Assembly: GCA_018398805.1 (NCBI GenBank)
Contig: JAGFBZ010001285.1
Span: 806,001 to 870,000, forward strand
From: Hirundichthys speculiger
Lineage: Eukaryota; Chordata; Actinopteri; Beloniformes; Exocoetidae
Length of the DNA: 64,000 bases
Reading direction: 5' to 3'
Under the pieces are notes generated by a model. The model was not told the DNA's origin. It did not search any database and was given only the letters and a program-made list of their open reading frames with translations. Below, one piece after another: positions 1 through 47,409 of the stretch. The position numbers and the translations under genes were made by a program. Each line of letters starts with the position of its first letter. The stretch's first letter is position 1.

Positions 1-550
1 CCTAATTTTATCAATTATTACAGCAAATATGTAATTAAATAACCTGCAACGATAAATTTGATAGAATCATATCTACTTCTACAAAGTAGCCTTTTATGTT
101 TGCACTTTTATTCATGGTTAATGCCTTAAACAGAGTTCTCTTCAACCCTGATGTTTACTTTAGACACTTTATATTGCTTTGCAAACTTTGCACTACAAGG
201 TTACAGATTTCAGAAAGTTGAAAATAATTTGTGTTTATTTTTTATAGCTGAACTTCAGTGCAAAAAATGTGTTTTTCCTCTCAGAAACTGTTGTGCACTT
301 TAAAAAAATGTGAAAGCTACTGTACCTCTGTACCTACCTGTTTTTGCTGCACTAAAATGTATGTTTGTGACAGTTCAGCTAAATGTCCTTTCAAAATAAA
401 GTTGAACAGTAAGCAATGAAATTTTTGTCAAACTTTTCAGAGAATAACTGAAAACATACTTTATTATGGTATATCGTGATATATATCGTTATCGTGATAT
501 AAAATAGTCCATATCGTGATATATGATTTTTTCTATATCGCCCAGCACTA
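1..550. mobile_element. hAT-type nonautonomous element, right part
   Basis: The right end carries degenerate ATATCGTGATAT palindromes and terminates in TATCGCCCAGCACTA (536-550), a terminal inverted repeat typical of fish hAT-derived elements. The left end is outside the window. The rest is AT-rich and non-coding. It abuts a LINE fragment at 551. Confidence 0.6.
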
Positions 551-1060
551 GGCAACAGCATTTAAAGCTGAATGTAATATATGTGCAGTTTTGTTGACAA
601 AGCAAATACCTGCAGTGGTTAATTTCAGGTCATCACCCTTAATTGTTCTACCATATTCTACCTTAGGGACATGAGAAACAATGGCCTCCTTAAATTTATT
701 TACCGCATTATCAGATCGGCATCTGCTGTAATAATACTTTTTATGTGCTGTAACGTCAGGAACTTTAAATTTGAAGTTATTAAATAGTGATGAGGGGAGA
801 GGATTCAGAGGCACCACAAATTATTCTATTAATTTTATTTTATATGAACAAATTATCAAGTTCTATGCTGCAGGTGAGGGCCAGATCCAGCATGTGATTA
901 AAGCAGTGCGCTGTTTTTTTACTTTTTGTGAGACAAGTCTGGTTTAAGGCTGTCACTGTCAACATCCGTGTGATGGTGTTACCCACTATTATGACCAAAC
1001 CCGATAGGAAATCTGAGAACCCAATTTTGACAACTATCACAAGGATCAATGTGACTTCAC
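551..1060 (-). pseudogene. CR1/L2/Rex-type LINE ORF2 fragment (endonuclease region), degenerate
   Basis: Minus-strand translation in shifting frames matches the LINE at 53.6-56.8 kb: CFNHMLDLALT against CFNHILDLVLT, and SRCRSDNAVNKFKEAIVSH against SRCLSEDAVNNFKEVILSH. It covers the end of the endonuclease domain and the linker to RT. Frameshifts and lost segments show it is dead. It is an older copy of the same family. Confidence 0.8.
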
Positions 1061-1330
1061 AGAAAAAGTAGGCCTATATTACTAAGAATGGTTTAGAACT
1101 ATATATGCAGGGGACAAAATTCAGTTCAATTCAATTCCAGAAGGGAAATTATATGTTGTACTAACTTTGGTTGTGATTAGCATGAATATTATCAGTAGTT
1201 GTGTTTAATATTCTTGATGTTCTCTGTAAGGTGAAAGGTCGGGAGTGCCGTCTGAAAGAGGTGCTTAGCCGACTTTTTCTGCATCTTAGTCTTCTTCCAG
1301 AAAATATTTCTGGTTGAGCTGATAATTCAG

Positions 1331-1545
1331 GTGTTCATCCGTTCATCCATTATCCATACCTGTTTAGTCCTACACAGGGTCATGGGGATCTGGTGGAGCC
1401 TTTCTCAGCTCTCTTTGGGTGAAGGGCAGGGGTACACCTGGACAGGTCGCCAGTCCATCACAGGGTCACATGTAGACAAACAACCGTGCACACTCACAAT
1501 CACTCCTACAGGTAATTTATTAACCTGACATGGCTGGAGGACCCA
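1331..1545. repeat. Teleost dispersed retroposon fragment (ACAGGGTCATGGGG / CAGGTCGCCAGTCCATCACAGGG family)
   Basis: From GTTCATCCGTTCATCCATTAT through GGACAGGTCGCCAGTCCATC and a late CAATTT-type motif, this is a copy of a very common fish dispersed repeat. Related copies lie at 34245-34555 (opposite orientation, where a B-box-like GGTTCGAGTCC is seen), 34664-34756 and 44037-44110. Confidence 0.65.
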
Positions 1546-1689
1546 GTTGCTCCAGCTGCTGCGACAAAGAGCAGCAGACATGTTGGAAGCCATCCTGCAA
1601 ACCACCCAATTTACCACCTCAGGGAGGTGGTAACTGCTGGTTGTGGCCATATTATGTTTAAAATAAATTAATTTAAAAGCCTATGCACA

Positions 1690-2135
1690 GCTCAGAAGTC
1701 AACTTTTTTGAAAGTGCCAAGGAGTTATAGCAGAACAAAGTTAAAATTCTTAGTTTCAGTTTCATTTGATGGAGTATTTGTTTAGTTTCACCAAGCCTCT
1801 TCTAGCTGGAGTGACCATCTGTACCTGCTCTCAGAAAAAACTGTAGAAGTAACTTCCTGAACCTGCCCAGGTTGGATTACTGCAAACTGATTCTATGTCA
1901 CACATCAACAACAATGAAACTAGCTCACAGAGCTACAGAGGATACCAGGGCAGAGGCAACTAAGATGCTCAAGAAAGTAATGATGAAAGACAAATTGAGA
2001 GTAACAGAGGAAAAGACCAAACAAATAAATTTAAGATAATGCTGTAAAAGCGACTTAACCTCTACCCCCTATAGGGGGACCGGAAATGGCAAAAGTCCTT
2101 TGTGCGATTTTAAAGTGACAGCTATTGGACACCAT
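1690..2135 (+). repeat. Unclassified dispersed repeat, copy A
   Basis: It shares several blocks in the same order and orientation with 41380-41810: TTTAGTTT, then CATCAACAACAATGAAACTAG, GTAAAAGCGACTTAACC, CCTATAGGGGGA, and AATGGCAAAAGTC followed by a GCGATTTTAAA-like end. There is no coding potential and no clear terminal repeats. Confidence 0.6.
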
Positions 2136-2807
2136 GACTGCAATGCATCTGTCACTCAAAAGACCACACCTCCAGTTGTGCATATATTTTTGGCTTCATA
2201 TAATTTTACCGATGAGGTACATAAAGTTGACCCCCCTGTGCAGTTGTCATGGATGTGAAATCTCACTACAAAGACCAGAAACTGGGCGTCACCGGAGAGA
2301 CTGACTTAGTTTTCGAGCCAGCCTCCGGTGGTAGTTTGAGGAACTGCAAGTTTTTAGACTTCCATACTGATGACAGACATATTGGATGAAGCCCTTTGTT
2401 TTACTCTGAGCCGGTTCTGTCTGCAAATCTATAGTGTTCACTCTTTTTCACTTCACTTCTCCATCACTTTATGTTACCTCCAGTTTTAGAGCCACCAGTA
2501 ATTTCATATACTCAAATATATCCTTTCAAAGATTTATGTAAAACACTATTAATCAAGAAATCCTTGTGGCTTTGCTGATAAATATTGGGCAGAGAAAAAA
2601 AAAACAAAATGATTGGGCAGAAAAGTGAAATTAGAAACAAAAATAGTATATTTAATGAATTTACAATAAACATACAATCATGTAATCTTCACCAAGAAAT
2701 ATACAGAAATTAAAGCTTTTAAATTCATGGAATTCAAAATAAAAAGAATAAATAAAATAAACTCAGAGAAGGAATAGGGCATTTCTAAAAATCTGAAGTG
2801 ACGCTTT

Positions 2808-2810
<3 letters not shown>

Positions 2811-2897
<87 letters not shown>
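2811..2897. repeat. (TA)n microsatellite
   Basis: Uninterrupted alternating TA for about 87 bp. Confidence 0.97.
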
Positions 2898-2900
<3 letters not shown>

Positions 2901-5900
2901 TTTATGCCCTTCTCCTTTTCAAAAAACTACTGCAAAGAGCCTTGAAAATCACACACTGGATACCACCCACAGCATAAGCAGACATATCAGTCCATAACCA
3001 GCACATGGTTTCACTTTAATCAAAGGCAACATGCTGCCTAAAGGCTCAAACCAAAGGATTATTTGAATATGAAGAGTTTCCTGTTTGTCAGAAATAATTA
3101 TAAATGACAAAAACAAGGAATTGTGGCCTCATCTACAGGAAATCTGGTAAATGTTTTTCTTTTTAAAACTCTCTAGAAATGATATTTTTGCAAACCAGTG
3201 TCACATTATGCCAGTAAACTCTTCGTATTGCAATAATCCAGTCCAATATAAAAGTCAACCACAAAGCAAGGCCATCAAAAGAGAACAATGAGAAAAGTAG
3301 AATGTAAAAACACATTTACACTCTCAAGCTATTTTCTCATCACAAGGCAAAACATCTCAAGCACGTAGGTGCCAAATGAAACAGTCCTGTTGCCACAGGT
3401 GAATAAAAGTCAAGCAAGTACCGCCACACTTGCCAGCACACTGGACGCACCTGGAATAGGTTGGCTTCTTTTTCGTGAGTGTTGAAAGTTACAGTGCACA
3501 GGTTGATATGGCACAACACGGTTCCCTTCATACAGTCTCAAAGAGCTGAACATCAACCTCATCTACTCTACAGTGTTAGGCTGTCACTCAACATTGGTGC
3601 CGCTTATTTCAGGCAAAATCCTTTTTTTTATTTTGTTTTGTTTTGTTTTTTTTTCCTGTGGACCAAAGCAACAAAAAGCAATCAGCTTTGCCACTGATGG
3701 AAAGAGAGAGATCGAATCTATATTAGACAAGATCTTCACTAGTAGAAAAGTCTTATAACACTTGTTACATCCTACATAATACTGTTTTCTAGAGTAATGT
3801 ACAATATTTGCTAGGCAAAAAGTTTTTTGAAACACTTCTGTACGATATGGGAAAAGTTGCTTTAGGGATATCACAGAGAGGCTACGAAGAGCTGGAGGAA
3901 CCGCTCTGAACTGGAGCATGTTGAGATGTTACTGAACACGTCTATGTCGTCACTTTGGCACTTGAATGGCACTTCTATGTACAGAGGAGTCAGCACGATG
4001 ACACACTGGATGTTAAAGATCGACTGTAGGAGGTCGCTGTGGAAGAGGAGGTGATGATGTCATTTATCACCATGCCTCCTTAGAAACATGGAAGCTTCCT
4101 TTTTAACTGTTTGTACTTCTCAGCATGAGGTCCAGCTTTAGGAGTCAGTCATCATAGACTCGTAGACTATGGCCTCCCTTCAGTTTTTGATTTAGGCGAC
4201 TGGCTCAGGCACTGCCTAAAAAAAAAAGGGCCAATTTTTAAGGATTTAAACCATGCAGCAGTATCGTTGTGTATTTATACTGCAACACTCACATTTCACA
4301 GCAAAATCAAGCTGATGTTTAGGTCCATAAAGAGCTGATGTTCAACATAAATCTGTCTGACTTTTATTATACCCACTTGATATGAGATTCTCTTTTATGA
4401 TGCTGCAGTGGCATCAATGAAAGCTTTAAATCTTTTTACTATTTGTTGGTTAAAATGCAAAACTAAACATATCATATGAGTAGTGTATAGCTAAAATAAA
4501 CAGGAAAAGGTTGTTTCTGAAAGAATAACAGCTGGTTCTTGGTAGTTCGTGGGAACATGGTGACATTTTGAACTCAGTTGTGCACAAACAGCAGGTGAAG
4601 CAGCTAAACTGGCTCAGGGAGTAAAAGTCCACCTCCCAGTATTCTTAAAGCCAGCTTATTATCACCTCCTGTACGTTTCACCGAAACAAATACCAAAGCA
4701 TACTACTGTCAAATATTCATTTTAGGTAGAATCATATTTTCTGGTGTCTGATGTCCAGAAATGACATTTAGAGGTCGTTCTTAATGATATTACAGAACCT
4801 TAGTAGCTATTTAAAATTATTTTCCCTTGTTTCCAGTCTTCCTGGTAGGCTCATTCACTGCCCTTGCTTGAGGATATTTATCACATATTTAAAATCAAAT
4901 CTACTACAATAATAGATTTTTTTTTTTTTGATGCAAAACATACAGAACACTTACAGAGTAAGCCTGAAAAGCACTAGAGTAAATCATATATGTGCCAGAA
5001 ATCAGACGCTCATTAATTTTCTTAAGAAAAAAAAAATCAGTATTTATACAATCACATCACTGTGAGTGATTATGAGTCAGCTCAGGTTTAATAATAATAA
5101 TAAAAAAAAGCATCTCAATGCAGTATGCATTATAAAGCACTTTTGGAGGCCATTTGTGTTAAATGTGTATTTTCACCGGTGCAGCTGTGAATCTGTGAGT
5201 TCATACCGAATGCATTTTTATTTCTATATGCATGCATGCATTAGCAGCATGCATATATATGAACTCGTCATAATAGGGTGTAATGGTTTCCACTGATACT
5301 GGTGCTTCTGGCCGTGGCCTCCCACACAGCCTCAGTTTAGCTCCACGAACCCTGCAGAGTCTAATCACAACGTCCCTGCTTCTTATTGACTTGTTGCTTT
5401 GTAATCCATGCATTACTCCTGCAGGGGAATCCACAGCAGAATTAAACAAATAAATGAAACTAAATCTCTGCATCTATCTGCAGCTGACATTAGATTTGTG
5501 GTTTGAAATATATAAATATAAAGTTGATAAGTCAAATAAGTAGTTTGATAGTCTTAATGAGATTTTACAGGTAGTATCAGATCTTGTGTTCCCTCTCCAA
5601 GTAGCAGCGCTCCTTACAGTCTGTAGCCTCAAGAAAGATTAATTTAAAAAAAAGGTTTTAAAGTATTAAGTGTTCAAATATTAAAAATCGATTTTTTTAA
5701 ACTCTAAGTGTTAAAATTGGTCTCATCCAGCATTGATGTCAAAATCAGATAGTAGAGGGAAAAGTGCGATTCATAGTCAACTGTTTCCAGGAGAAGGAAC
5801 GGGCCGTCTGCTCTTTCAAACAGCAGGTTGCACAAAATGAAAAACAAAAATACAAAACTATTTTTTCTTTTAATCTGTTTTCAATTATTTAACTCGTCTG

Positions 5901-6466
5901 TTTTTGATGTTTCAGAAAAGTGCAGTAATTTGTAATGGCTTATAAATCAGTGAAACTGAAAGAGAGTTGGGTGGGTTATTAATCCCTCTGAACTGCTGCC
6001 CAGCGCTGAACTGCAGCTGTATGGAAATCTGAGTTCAGTCTCATTCTTTCTGCTTCTTCTAGTAACAGGACCTGAGGAATATATCAGAAAAATAACCTGT
6101 CTGATAAAGCCTGGGTCTGATAGTGACTCTAAGTCTAACGTAAATCTGGTTTTGGTTTTTAAGAAGGGCCACCTGCTACTTGTGTGCATCAGATTCTTCA
6201 CTTTTTTTTATCCTTCCACCTTCAAAAGGAGAAAATATCCCCCAGATTGTTAACTGACTTTCTAACGAAGCTCGTGCTTGTGGATGAAAAAAATTAAAAA
6301 TAAAGAGCATTTTGGGGATAATTTCCATTTTTTCTTTTTTTGATAGATATGATGTATTAGTGGAGAAGAAAATAAGAACCTGACTGAAGATGCTGATCTA
6401 AATGAATCCAACACCTAAGAAACATCAGCTCAGTAGTACATGAGTAGCTCCAGTCTGCTGTCACCA
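2898..6466 (-). other. slco3a1 probable 3' UTR and downstream flank
   Basis: No coding exon is seen. The first part must be 3' UTR, but the cleavage site cannot be fixed by eye. Minus-strand AATAAA signals occur at 5217-5222 and 4363-4368, and another lies in the A/T-rich tract near 3629. The region is AT-rich with little recognisable mobile sequence, which fits a long UTR. Confidence 0.45.
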
Positions 6467-40727
<34,261 letters not shown>

Positions 40728-41379
40728 CCTTCGGCTCAGGCTCCGCTCGGGCTGGACGGCGTGAAACTGGACGGGTCCGGACCGGCGGGGATCATCTGGT
40801 GGCGATGACAGCGAACAGAGCTGCAGGAAAACAGCGATTCTCGTGTCAGTGGTCCTTCTCGGCGGGAGTCTGGGACGCAGCGGAAAAACACTGCCGTCCG
40901 GTCCACATCACGCACAGTCCGTCACAGACCTCTCCTCCCCGCCAGCCCGCTCACCGCGCAGCAGCCACATCATATTTAAATACGTAGACGCGTGTATGGA
41001 GGACGGGTTCGAAGTTCTCCCACATCCGGGATGTTCCCAGCACCGCTGCCGGTTCGTTTCAGTTTCTCAGCCTGGTTCCGAGATGCAGCTCTGCATCCTG
41101 TAAGCGGTGCTGTGATGCTCCTCCCATCCAGCAGCTGAGCGGGAAAGCTGCAGTTAACTCACTCTCTCCTTCCCATCATCATGACCGAGCTGACTTCTGT
41201 CGCCTTAACAGATTTCACCTCAACTCTAACCAAAAATACATTTTCAGGGCTGTCTCAGAGTTTTTGAAGGCCCTGTGGGAAACTCTAGGGGGGCACCTAT
41301 CTGTAAAAGTATTTTACCATAGAGGTATCCAAACCCTTTAAAGCAGAACAAAGGACTCCTGTTCATATTAAACCTGAAG

Positions 41380-41810
41380 GAACATTTGCTTAGTTTTTCT
41401 AAGCGTCATCCAGCTGCAGTGATCACCTGTACTGAATATCAGAAAAAAAAACAGACACTTAAGGTGCTATGTCATACATCAACAACGATGAAGCTAGATT
41501 TCAGAGCAACAACCTCAGCAGAGCAACATCACAGCAGAAAAACTGCCCCAATTTAGATTAGAAATGAGTTTTGATCATGAATGTTGTTCACTGAGGTCAG
41601 CGTGAATACAACAGCTGCACTCTGGTGCAAAACCTGTAATGAATATTGGTAATTGTTAACAAAAAAGAAATTTAGAGAGTGAGCAAAAAAAGAAACTAAA
41701 CAAAAGTAAATTTTAGACAGCCTTGTAAAAGTGACTTAACCACCACTGCCTATAGGGGGAGCCAAAGTCCTAAAAATGGCAAAAGTCTTTGGTGCGGTTT
41801 TAAATCTATC
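41380..41810 (+). repeat. Unclassified dispersed repeat, copy B
   Basis: Same block order and orientation as 1690-2135 (CATCAACAACGATGAAGCTAG, AAAAGTGACTTAACC, CCTATAGGGGGAG, AATGGCAAAAGTC, GTGCGGTTTTAAA). Confidence 0.6.
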
Positions 41811-42937
41811 CAAGGAAATGCATAAACCTGTTACTCTTTAAGGAAAAAAACGATTAAACTAAACTTATAAAGATAACATACATTTTGCTGACAAAATTAG
41901 GGCTATTTAGGAAAATAAAAATAATAAGCTGATTTTTTTTAAAATTTATGATAGAAATTCCTGATTTTCTAAACTTTCTAAACAAATAAAATTGCAAGAG
42001 TAAACTCTTTACTTGTGACTTCAAATTTGCAGAAATTCGGGCTCAAAAATTTGCAAGAAAACACAATTTCTGATTCTATAACCCACTGAAATTGTGGGAA
42101 ATCACAGAAACTGTGATTCTCCTAACTGGCAAACTCAAATACAAATAGCTCAGAAACGTATAAACTCACAAATATATGAGAAAACCTTTTTCGGATCACA
42201 ACACGGGCAGTATATCTGAGGTGTAATTTATGTGCTTCACAATGAATTTAATAAATATTCTTATTTAAGTGGCTTAAAATGAAGACGCATGTTTTAATTT
42301 CTCCCCAAATACTGTTTATTCAGGCGGCCCTTGAAGCCTGAGGGCCACTAGTGTCTCCGGGGCCCGATGCAGACGCAAGAAACAGCTCATAACTCTCTAA
42401 AGAAATTCTGCTTGTTTGTGTATCCTTGCTGAACATAAAGTTGTTTCATTTTGTGGCAGATGAATACTTGTCTTCCAGAAGATTTGAATAATAATTGACA
42501 AGAGCAATAGATTTAGGTCTATAATAAATCCATCACAGCATTCAGGGCACAGGTTTGGTTTTTTTTTTCATCTTTCCTCACTTACAACAGCTCAATTGAG
42601 CCTCACTGATTAATAATATGATAATAATCATATGATCCAATGTTACAGCCAAATGTAACATTTGCAGGGTTTTTTTTTCATTCATGCCAGTGGACAGAAA
42701 ATAACAAGCAAATACACACATGAAAGTACTTTTTTATGATATTTATGATGCAACAAAGTCCAGATTTTTGGATTTTAGACTCACATCGTTGGTGGAGCAG
42801 GAGACATGAGATCATGTCACATGATTTCATTTTCTTTTATTTGATTGCTGTTTGCTGTTTGCAACATTTTGAAAATTAAAATCTACTTGATTGAAGTTAG
42901 GAAAACATTAAGTGTTTCTTTAGAGCAAAGATAACAC
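41811..42937. other. Intergenic, no feature
   Basis: AT-rich intergenic sequence with no supported gene or repeat. Confidence 0.55.
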
Positions 42938-44036
42938 ATCCATCCATCCATCCATCCATCCAAGCATCCATCCATCCATCCATCCATCCATCCATCCATC
43001 CATCCATCCATCCATCCATCCATCCGCATCCGTCCATCCATCCATCCATCCATCCATCCATCCATCCATCCATCCATCCATCCATCCATCCATCCATCCA
43101 TCGCATCCATCCATCCATCCATCCATCCATCCATCCAGCATCCATCCATCCATCCATCCATCCATCCAAGCATCCATCCATCCATACATCCGTCCGTCCA
43201 TCCATCCATCCATCCATCCATCCATCCATCCATCCATCCAGCATCCATCCATCCATCCATACATCCATCCATCCATCCATCCATCCATCCATCCATCCAT
43301 CCATCCATCCATCCTCCATCCATCCATCCATCCATCCAAGCATCCATCCATCCATCCATCCATCCATCCAAGCATCCATCCATCCATCCATCCATCCAGC
43401 ATCCATCCATCCATCCATCCATCCATCCATCCATCCATCATCCATCCATCCATCCATCCAGCATCCATCCATCCATCCATCCATCCATCCATCCATCCAT
43501 CCATCCATCCATCCATCCATCCATCCATCCATCCATCCATCCATCCATCCATCCATCCATCCATCCATCCATCCATCCATCCATCCATCCATCCATCCAT
43601 CCATCCATCCATCCATCCATCCATCCATCCATCCATCCATCCATCCATCCATCCATCCTCCATCCATCCATCCATCCATCCATCCATCCATCCATCCATC
43701 CATCCATCCATCCATCCATCCATCCATCCATCCATCCATCCATCCATCCATCCATCCATCCATCCATCCATCCATCCATCCATCCATCCATCCATCCAAG
43801 CATCCATCCATCCATCCATCCATCCATCCATCCATCCATCCATCCATCCATCCAGCCATCCATCCATCCATCCATCCAAGCATCCATCCATCCATACATC
43901 CATCCATCCATCCATCCATCCATCCATCCATCCATCCATCCAAGCATCCATCCATCCATCCATCCATCCATCCATCCATCCATCCATCCATCCATCCATC
44001 CATCCATCCATCCATCCATCCATCCATCCATCCATC
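42938..44036. repeat. (CCAT)n tetranucleotide array
   Basis: About 1.1 kb of CATC repeats with sparse interruptions (AAGCATCC, GCATCC, TCCTCC, CATACATCC). The minus-strand frames of repeating Met-Asp-Gly-Trp are artefacts. It joins directly to CACAGGGCCACACATAGACAA, the internal part of the SINE-like family. Confidence 0.98.
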
Positions 44037-44110
44037 ACAGGGCCACACATAGACAAACAAGCACAGCCACACTCATTCCTTTGGTTAGTTAAGAATACCT
44101 AATTAACCTA
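44037..44110 (-). repeat. Remnant of the SINE-like retroposon
   Basis: CACAGGGCCACACATAGACA followed by AACCTA is the family seen at 1331-1545, lacking the segment between its head and CAGTCCATC. Confidence 0.6.
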
Positions 44111-46082
44111 CACACATGTTATTGAACATGACACAAAGGTGTGTTTTTCAAAGTTCACATGATACAGCTAGTTTAATATTATTTGCTTCCGTGCGTTTAC
44201 ATGTCCATGCACATGAAAAACGAAACTGGAGCAGTGACCCCCCCGTTTCATTTCCAGATAAACTCATTCTGATCTATTTGAACTAAAATCTTAACGAAGC
44301 ATTTCATTTCCCCCACTGTCAGGTCATAGATTTGTTTATTGTTTTCCACTGAATAAACTCCAAAATATAATTCAGAATAACTACAAGACATCTTTTTTTT
44401 TAATCATTGCTGATCAACAGAAAGTTTTTTAGGTTTTGTATACATGTGTAAAAACACATCAAACATCTAATTTGATTTAACGAGGATGTTATGGTATAAC
44501 TGGACGTTGTACAGAACCAGTAGCCAGCTGATGTAAAGCAGCGTAGCTCATCTATCTTCAAGCTCCAATGAACTGAACTTTGCTTGCTCAGGATTGTTAA
44601 AGTCAAAACGTCCCCCAGAAGAACATAACAGACACCAGCAGCTCATCACTGTCCCACCTCAGATGTTCCACAGGAAAACACACCCTGCAGCGCTCGTCTA
44701 CTACTGTTGGCTTGTGCCATTACATCTACACCATATTTATTTTATGATCTTGAATGTGAGTCTTAAGCTATTTTGACACTTAGTGGGTTATGATGCTTGG
44801 CCTTAAAGGAGCCTACTGATGAGTGGTGTGTGTTTGTGGAGACATTACATAAGATTTTTGTTCTGAAAACTGCAGTGGAAGCTACTGAGCCACAAAATAA
44901 AAGCATCCATGAAAATCATTGATTTTATTCAACAAAAATTGAAATTGCTGGCTATCCAAGTGCTACTGTGATGACAGTAGCTCTCTAATGTGCTGCTTGA
45001 GCTATTTAAAGATGCCTTGGAAATCTGATATGGATGTGATGGTTGAAGCAGACGAGCAGCAAAGGGATTACATGAGCTAAATTGATGCTATTCTTGGTGT
45101 GTTTCTGATCAGTAGAGCATGTTTCCCTGGTATCAGCCTATAAAATGCAAAGGGTAGATCTGGCTGCAGGAAACTGAAAGATGACATTTACTCACTTAAA
45201 CATTTGTAAACTGGACAAATGAAAATAACAGAAAGAGAGAGCAGTAAATAATAAAGGGTGAGGGTCCGCTGTTATAATCGGGAATTACGTGAGTACTAAG
45301 TGCCAAGGTCACTTACCCTGCAGCATTTGGCTCTTAACAGTCCTCGGACAATTTAGGTGCTCTATTAGGACCAGTTCAATAGCATCTGAAGCAGCACAAT
45401 CAATCGGGTGAAGTGTGAACTCAGCAGGAAAAGCATCCATTTCTCATGGAGTCATTCAGAGTAGCGGCAGTGATTTAAGATCGACCAGAGTGCCTGCTAA
45501 TGCAGTGCAAGCCCTCTAAAGTTTTTATTTTAGGATGCCTCTTAATCAAAAAGCCCACTGAGAGGATAATGCATTTATGCATTTCTGCTCTAACAACCAA
45601 ATAAATCAGAAAATACAGATGTAGGTGCTTTATTCTCAATGCTTCTTTATTCTCTTTTGATTGTTTGTGGGTTTTGGTTTCATACTCCCTGATGACTGCA
45701 GTTTTTTTTTTTATGATATAGTTGGTTATAAAGGTGCACATGAATCTTTGCTGCCATTTGCCAGTGATTGCTGAATAACTGTGTGAAAATAGAGAGTTTG
45801 CGGGAAAACATGTTGAAGCTATTTGAGCTTTTATTTTTTTCTCATCATCCCTTTAGCAACACTATAACAAATTATAACAGTCACCAAGGACATAAACCTA
45901 CCAGGGATCCACAGGGGAAAAAAATGGCTATGGTATTGGTCAAATGTGTAAATGATGCTGGAAAAGCATTTCCCCAAAACACAGTGAGACGTGTGACAGT
46001 AAAATTACCAAAATAGTTGCTTCTGTTATCCAAGATCTCTGAGAGCTCCAGAGCTTGGAGTGGTGTTGACAGATGCTGTAGC
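44111..46082. other. Intergenic, no feature
   Basis: No exon, RNA gene or clear element is visible. Confidence 0.55.
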
Positions 46083-46320
46083 GCTGTATCATAGACTGTA
46101 TAAGAAGAAGTGGACAAACCCTCTGTGACATCACCCACAGATTTTCTTAAGAGTGCTTTTGGATCCTCGGTTTCCCTAATCATTTTCCAAATGGGTGAAA
46201 CAAGCAGGCCTGGAAACCGTCTGGAGTCCAGTTATGGCGGTGAGCTATTTTAGCTAGGTTTAGCATATGCTAACCTATGATGCTAGCATTATCCTCGTTC
46301 TGATCAAATATGTCAATCAA
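46083..46320. repeat. Teleost dispersed repeat (CATAGACTGTATAAGAAG family)
   Basis: CATAGACTGTATAAGAAGAAG, CCCTCTGTGACATCACCCA and repeated GCTAAC/GCTAGC near the end match a common fish repeat. The boundaries are approximate. Confidence 0.5.
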
Positions 46321-46413
46321 TCAGCATTTATGTTGTTTCCACTGAAATGACATTTGACACGAGTAATGTTGGAGTTAAAACAATAAGAGGCAGAAGGCCA
46401 GGACCCTCAGCAG

Positions 46414-46564
46414 TCCTCCAGGTCTTCCTCACAGGAACCAGCTGTGAGGAAGACCTGGAGGACTTCCTCACACCAGGAACCAGCTGTGAGGAAGTCCTCC
46501 AGGTCTTCCTCACAGGAACCAGCTGTGAGGAAGACCTCCAGGTCTTCCTCACAGCTGGTTCCTG
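46414..46564. repeat. Foldback cluster: two perfect palindromes
   Basis: Palindrome A has 21-bp arms (46414-46434 and 46442-46462) with loop GAACCAG. Palindrome B has 25-bp arms (46513-46537 and 46540-46564) with a 2-nt loop. Motifs GTCTTCCTCACAG and CTGTGAGGAAGAC alternate throughout. Confidence 0.96.
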
Positions 46565-47221
46565 GTCCTTCAGCCGAGCCGTCGCAGAGAAGCTGTAGAA
46601 CTGGTGGCAGAGCTCTGCAGCACACTTACCGTTTCAAATGTTGTTCAATCTGTGACATCAGAAATGGTTCATCTTTGAAATCTCAGTGGCTTTGTCACAG
46701 ATGGGTCTAGGCAAAGGTCAAAGTCAGTCAATCTGAAAAAGTCACCTTCCTGGAGGGTTGCTGGGCAGCAGAAGTCAGGACCCAGTTGGGACATGGCTTC
46801 TAGTCCTGAATGTTGATCACAGTCGTGATTAAAGGTTTCAGTAGGCCGCGGCCGCGGAGATTTTTCACATTTCAAATTGGGCCTTGGTGTTCTGAAGTTT
46901 GGGAATGGCTAATTTAGCCGATGCGTGGTTAGCACAGGCTGCCTGCTGCTTGGCTGAACTTTGTCCTCTGAGCTTCCTAGACCAACCCAAAGCAGGTCAG
47001 GATTATCTGTTTGCACAAGTAACAACACAAAAAGAAAATATTCTCTTTAAAATATGAATGACTATGCGCTGTTAGGTTTATATTCACAGCTTTATTCACA
47101 GAAGTCAAGACATTGCTAGGTGCTAAGTGGTGATGGCCATCAATCAAAAGAGCGCTCCCCTAACTGTACATACATTTGTTTTATTGTGCAATTTTACGTG
47201 ACATGGTACAAAAAATCTTTT

Positions 47222-47409
47222 GGAACCAGGCTTTTAGAACCAGGCTTTTAGAACCAGGCTTTTAGAACCAGGCTTTTAGAACCAGGCTTTTAGAACCCGG
47301 CTTTTAGAACCAGGCTTTTAGAACCAGGCTTTTAGAACCAGGCTTTTAGAACCAGGCTTTTAGAACCAGGCTTTTAGAACCAGGCTTTTAGAACCAGGCT
47401 TTTAGAACC
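47222..47409. repeat. 14-bp tandem repeat (GAACCAGGCTTTTA)n
   Basis: About 13 near-identical units; one unit has GAACCCGG and the last has GAACCTGG. Confidence 0.97.

Noticed and set aside
42883..44072. Open frames of 180-391 codons repeating Met-Asp-Gly-Trp
   Set aside because: Artefact of the (CCAT)n array: the same peptide appears in several frames.
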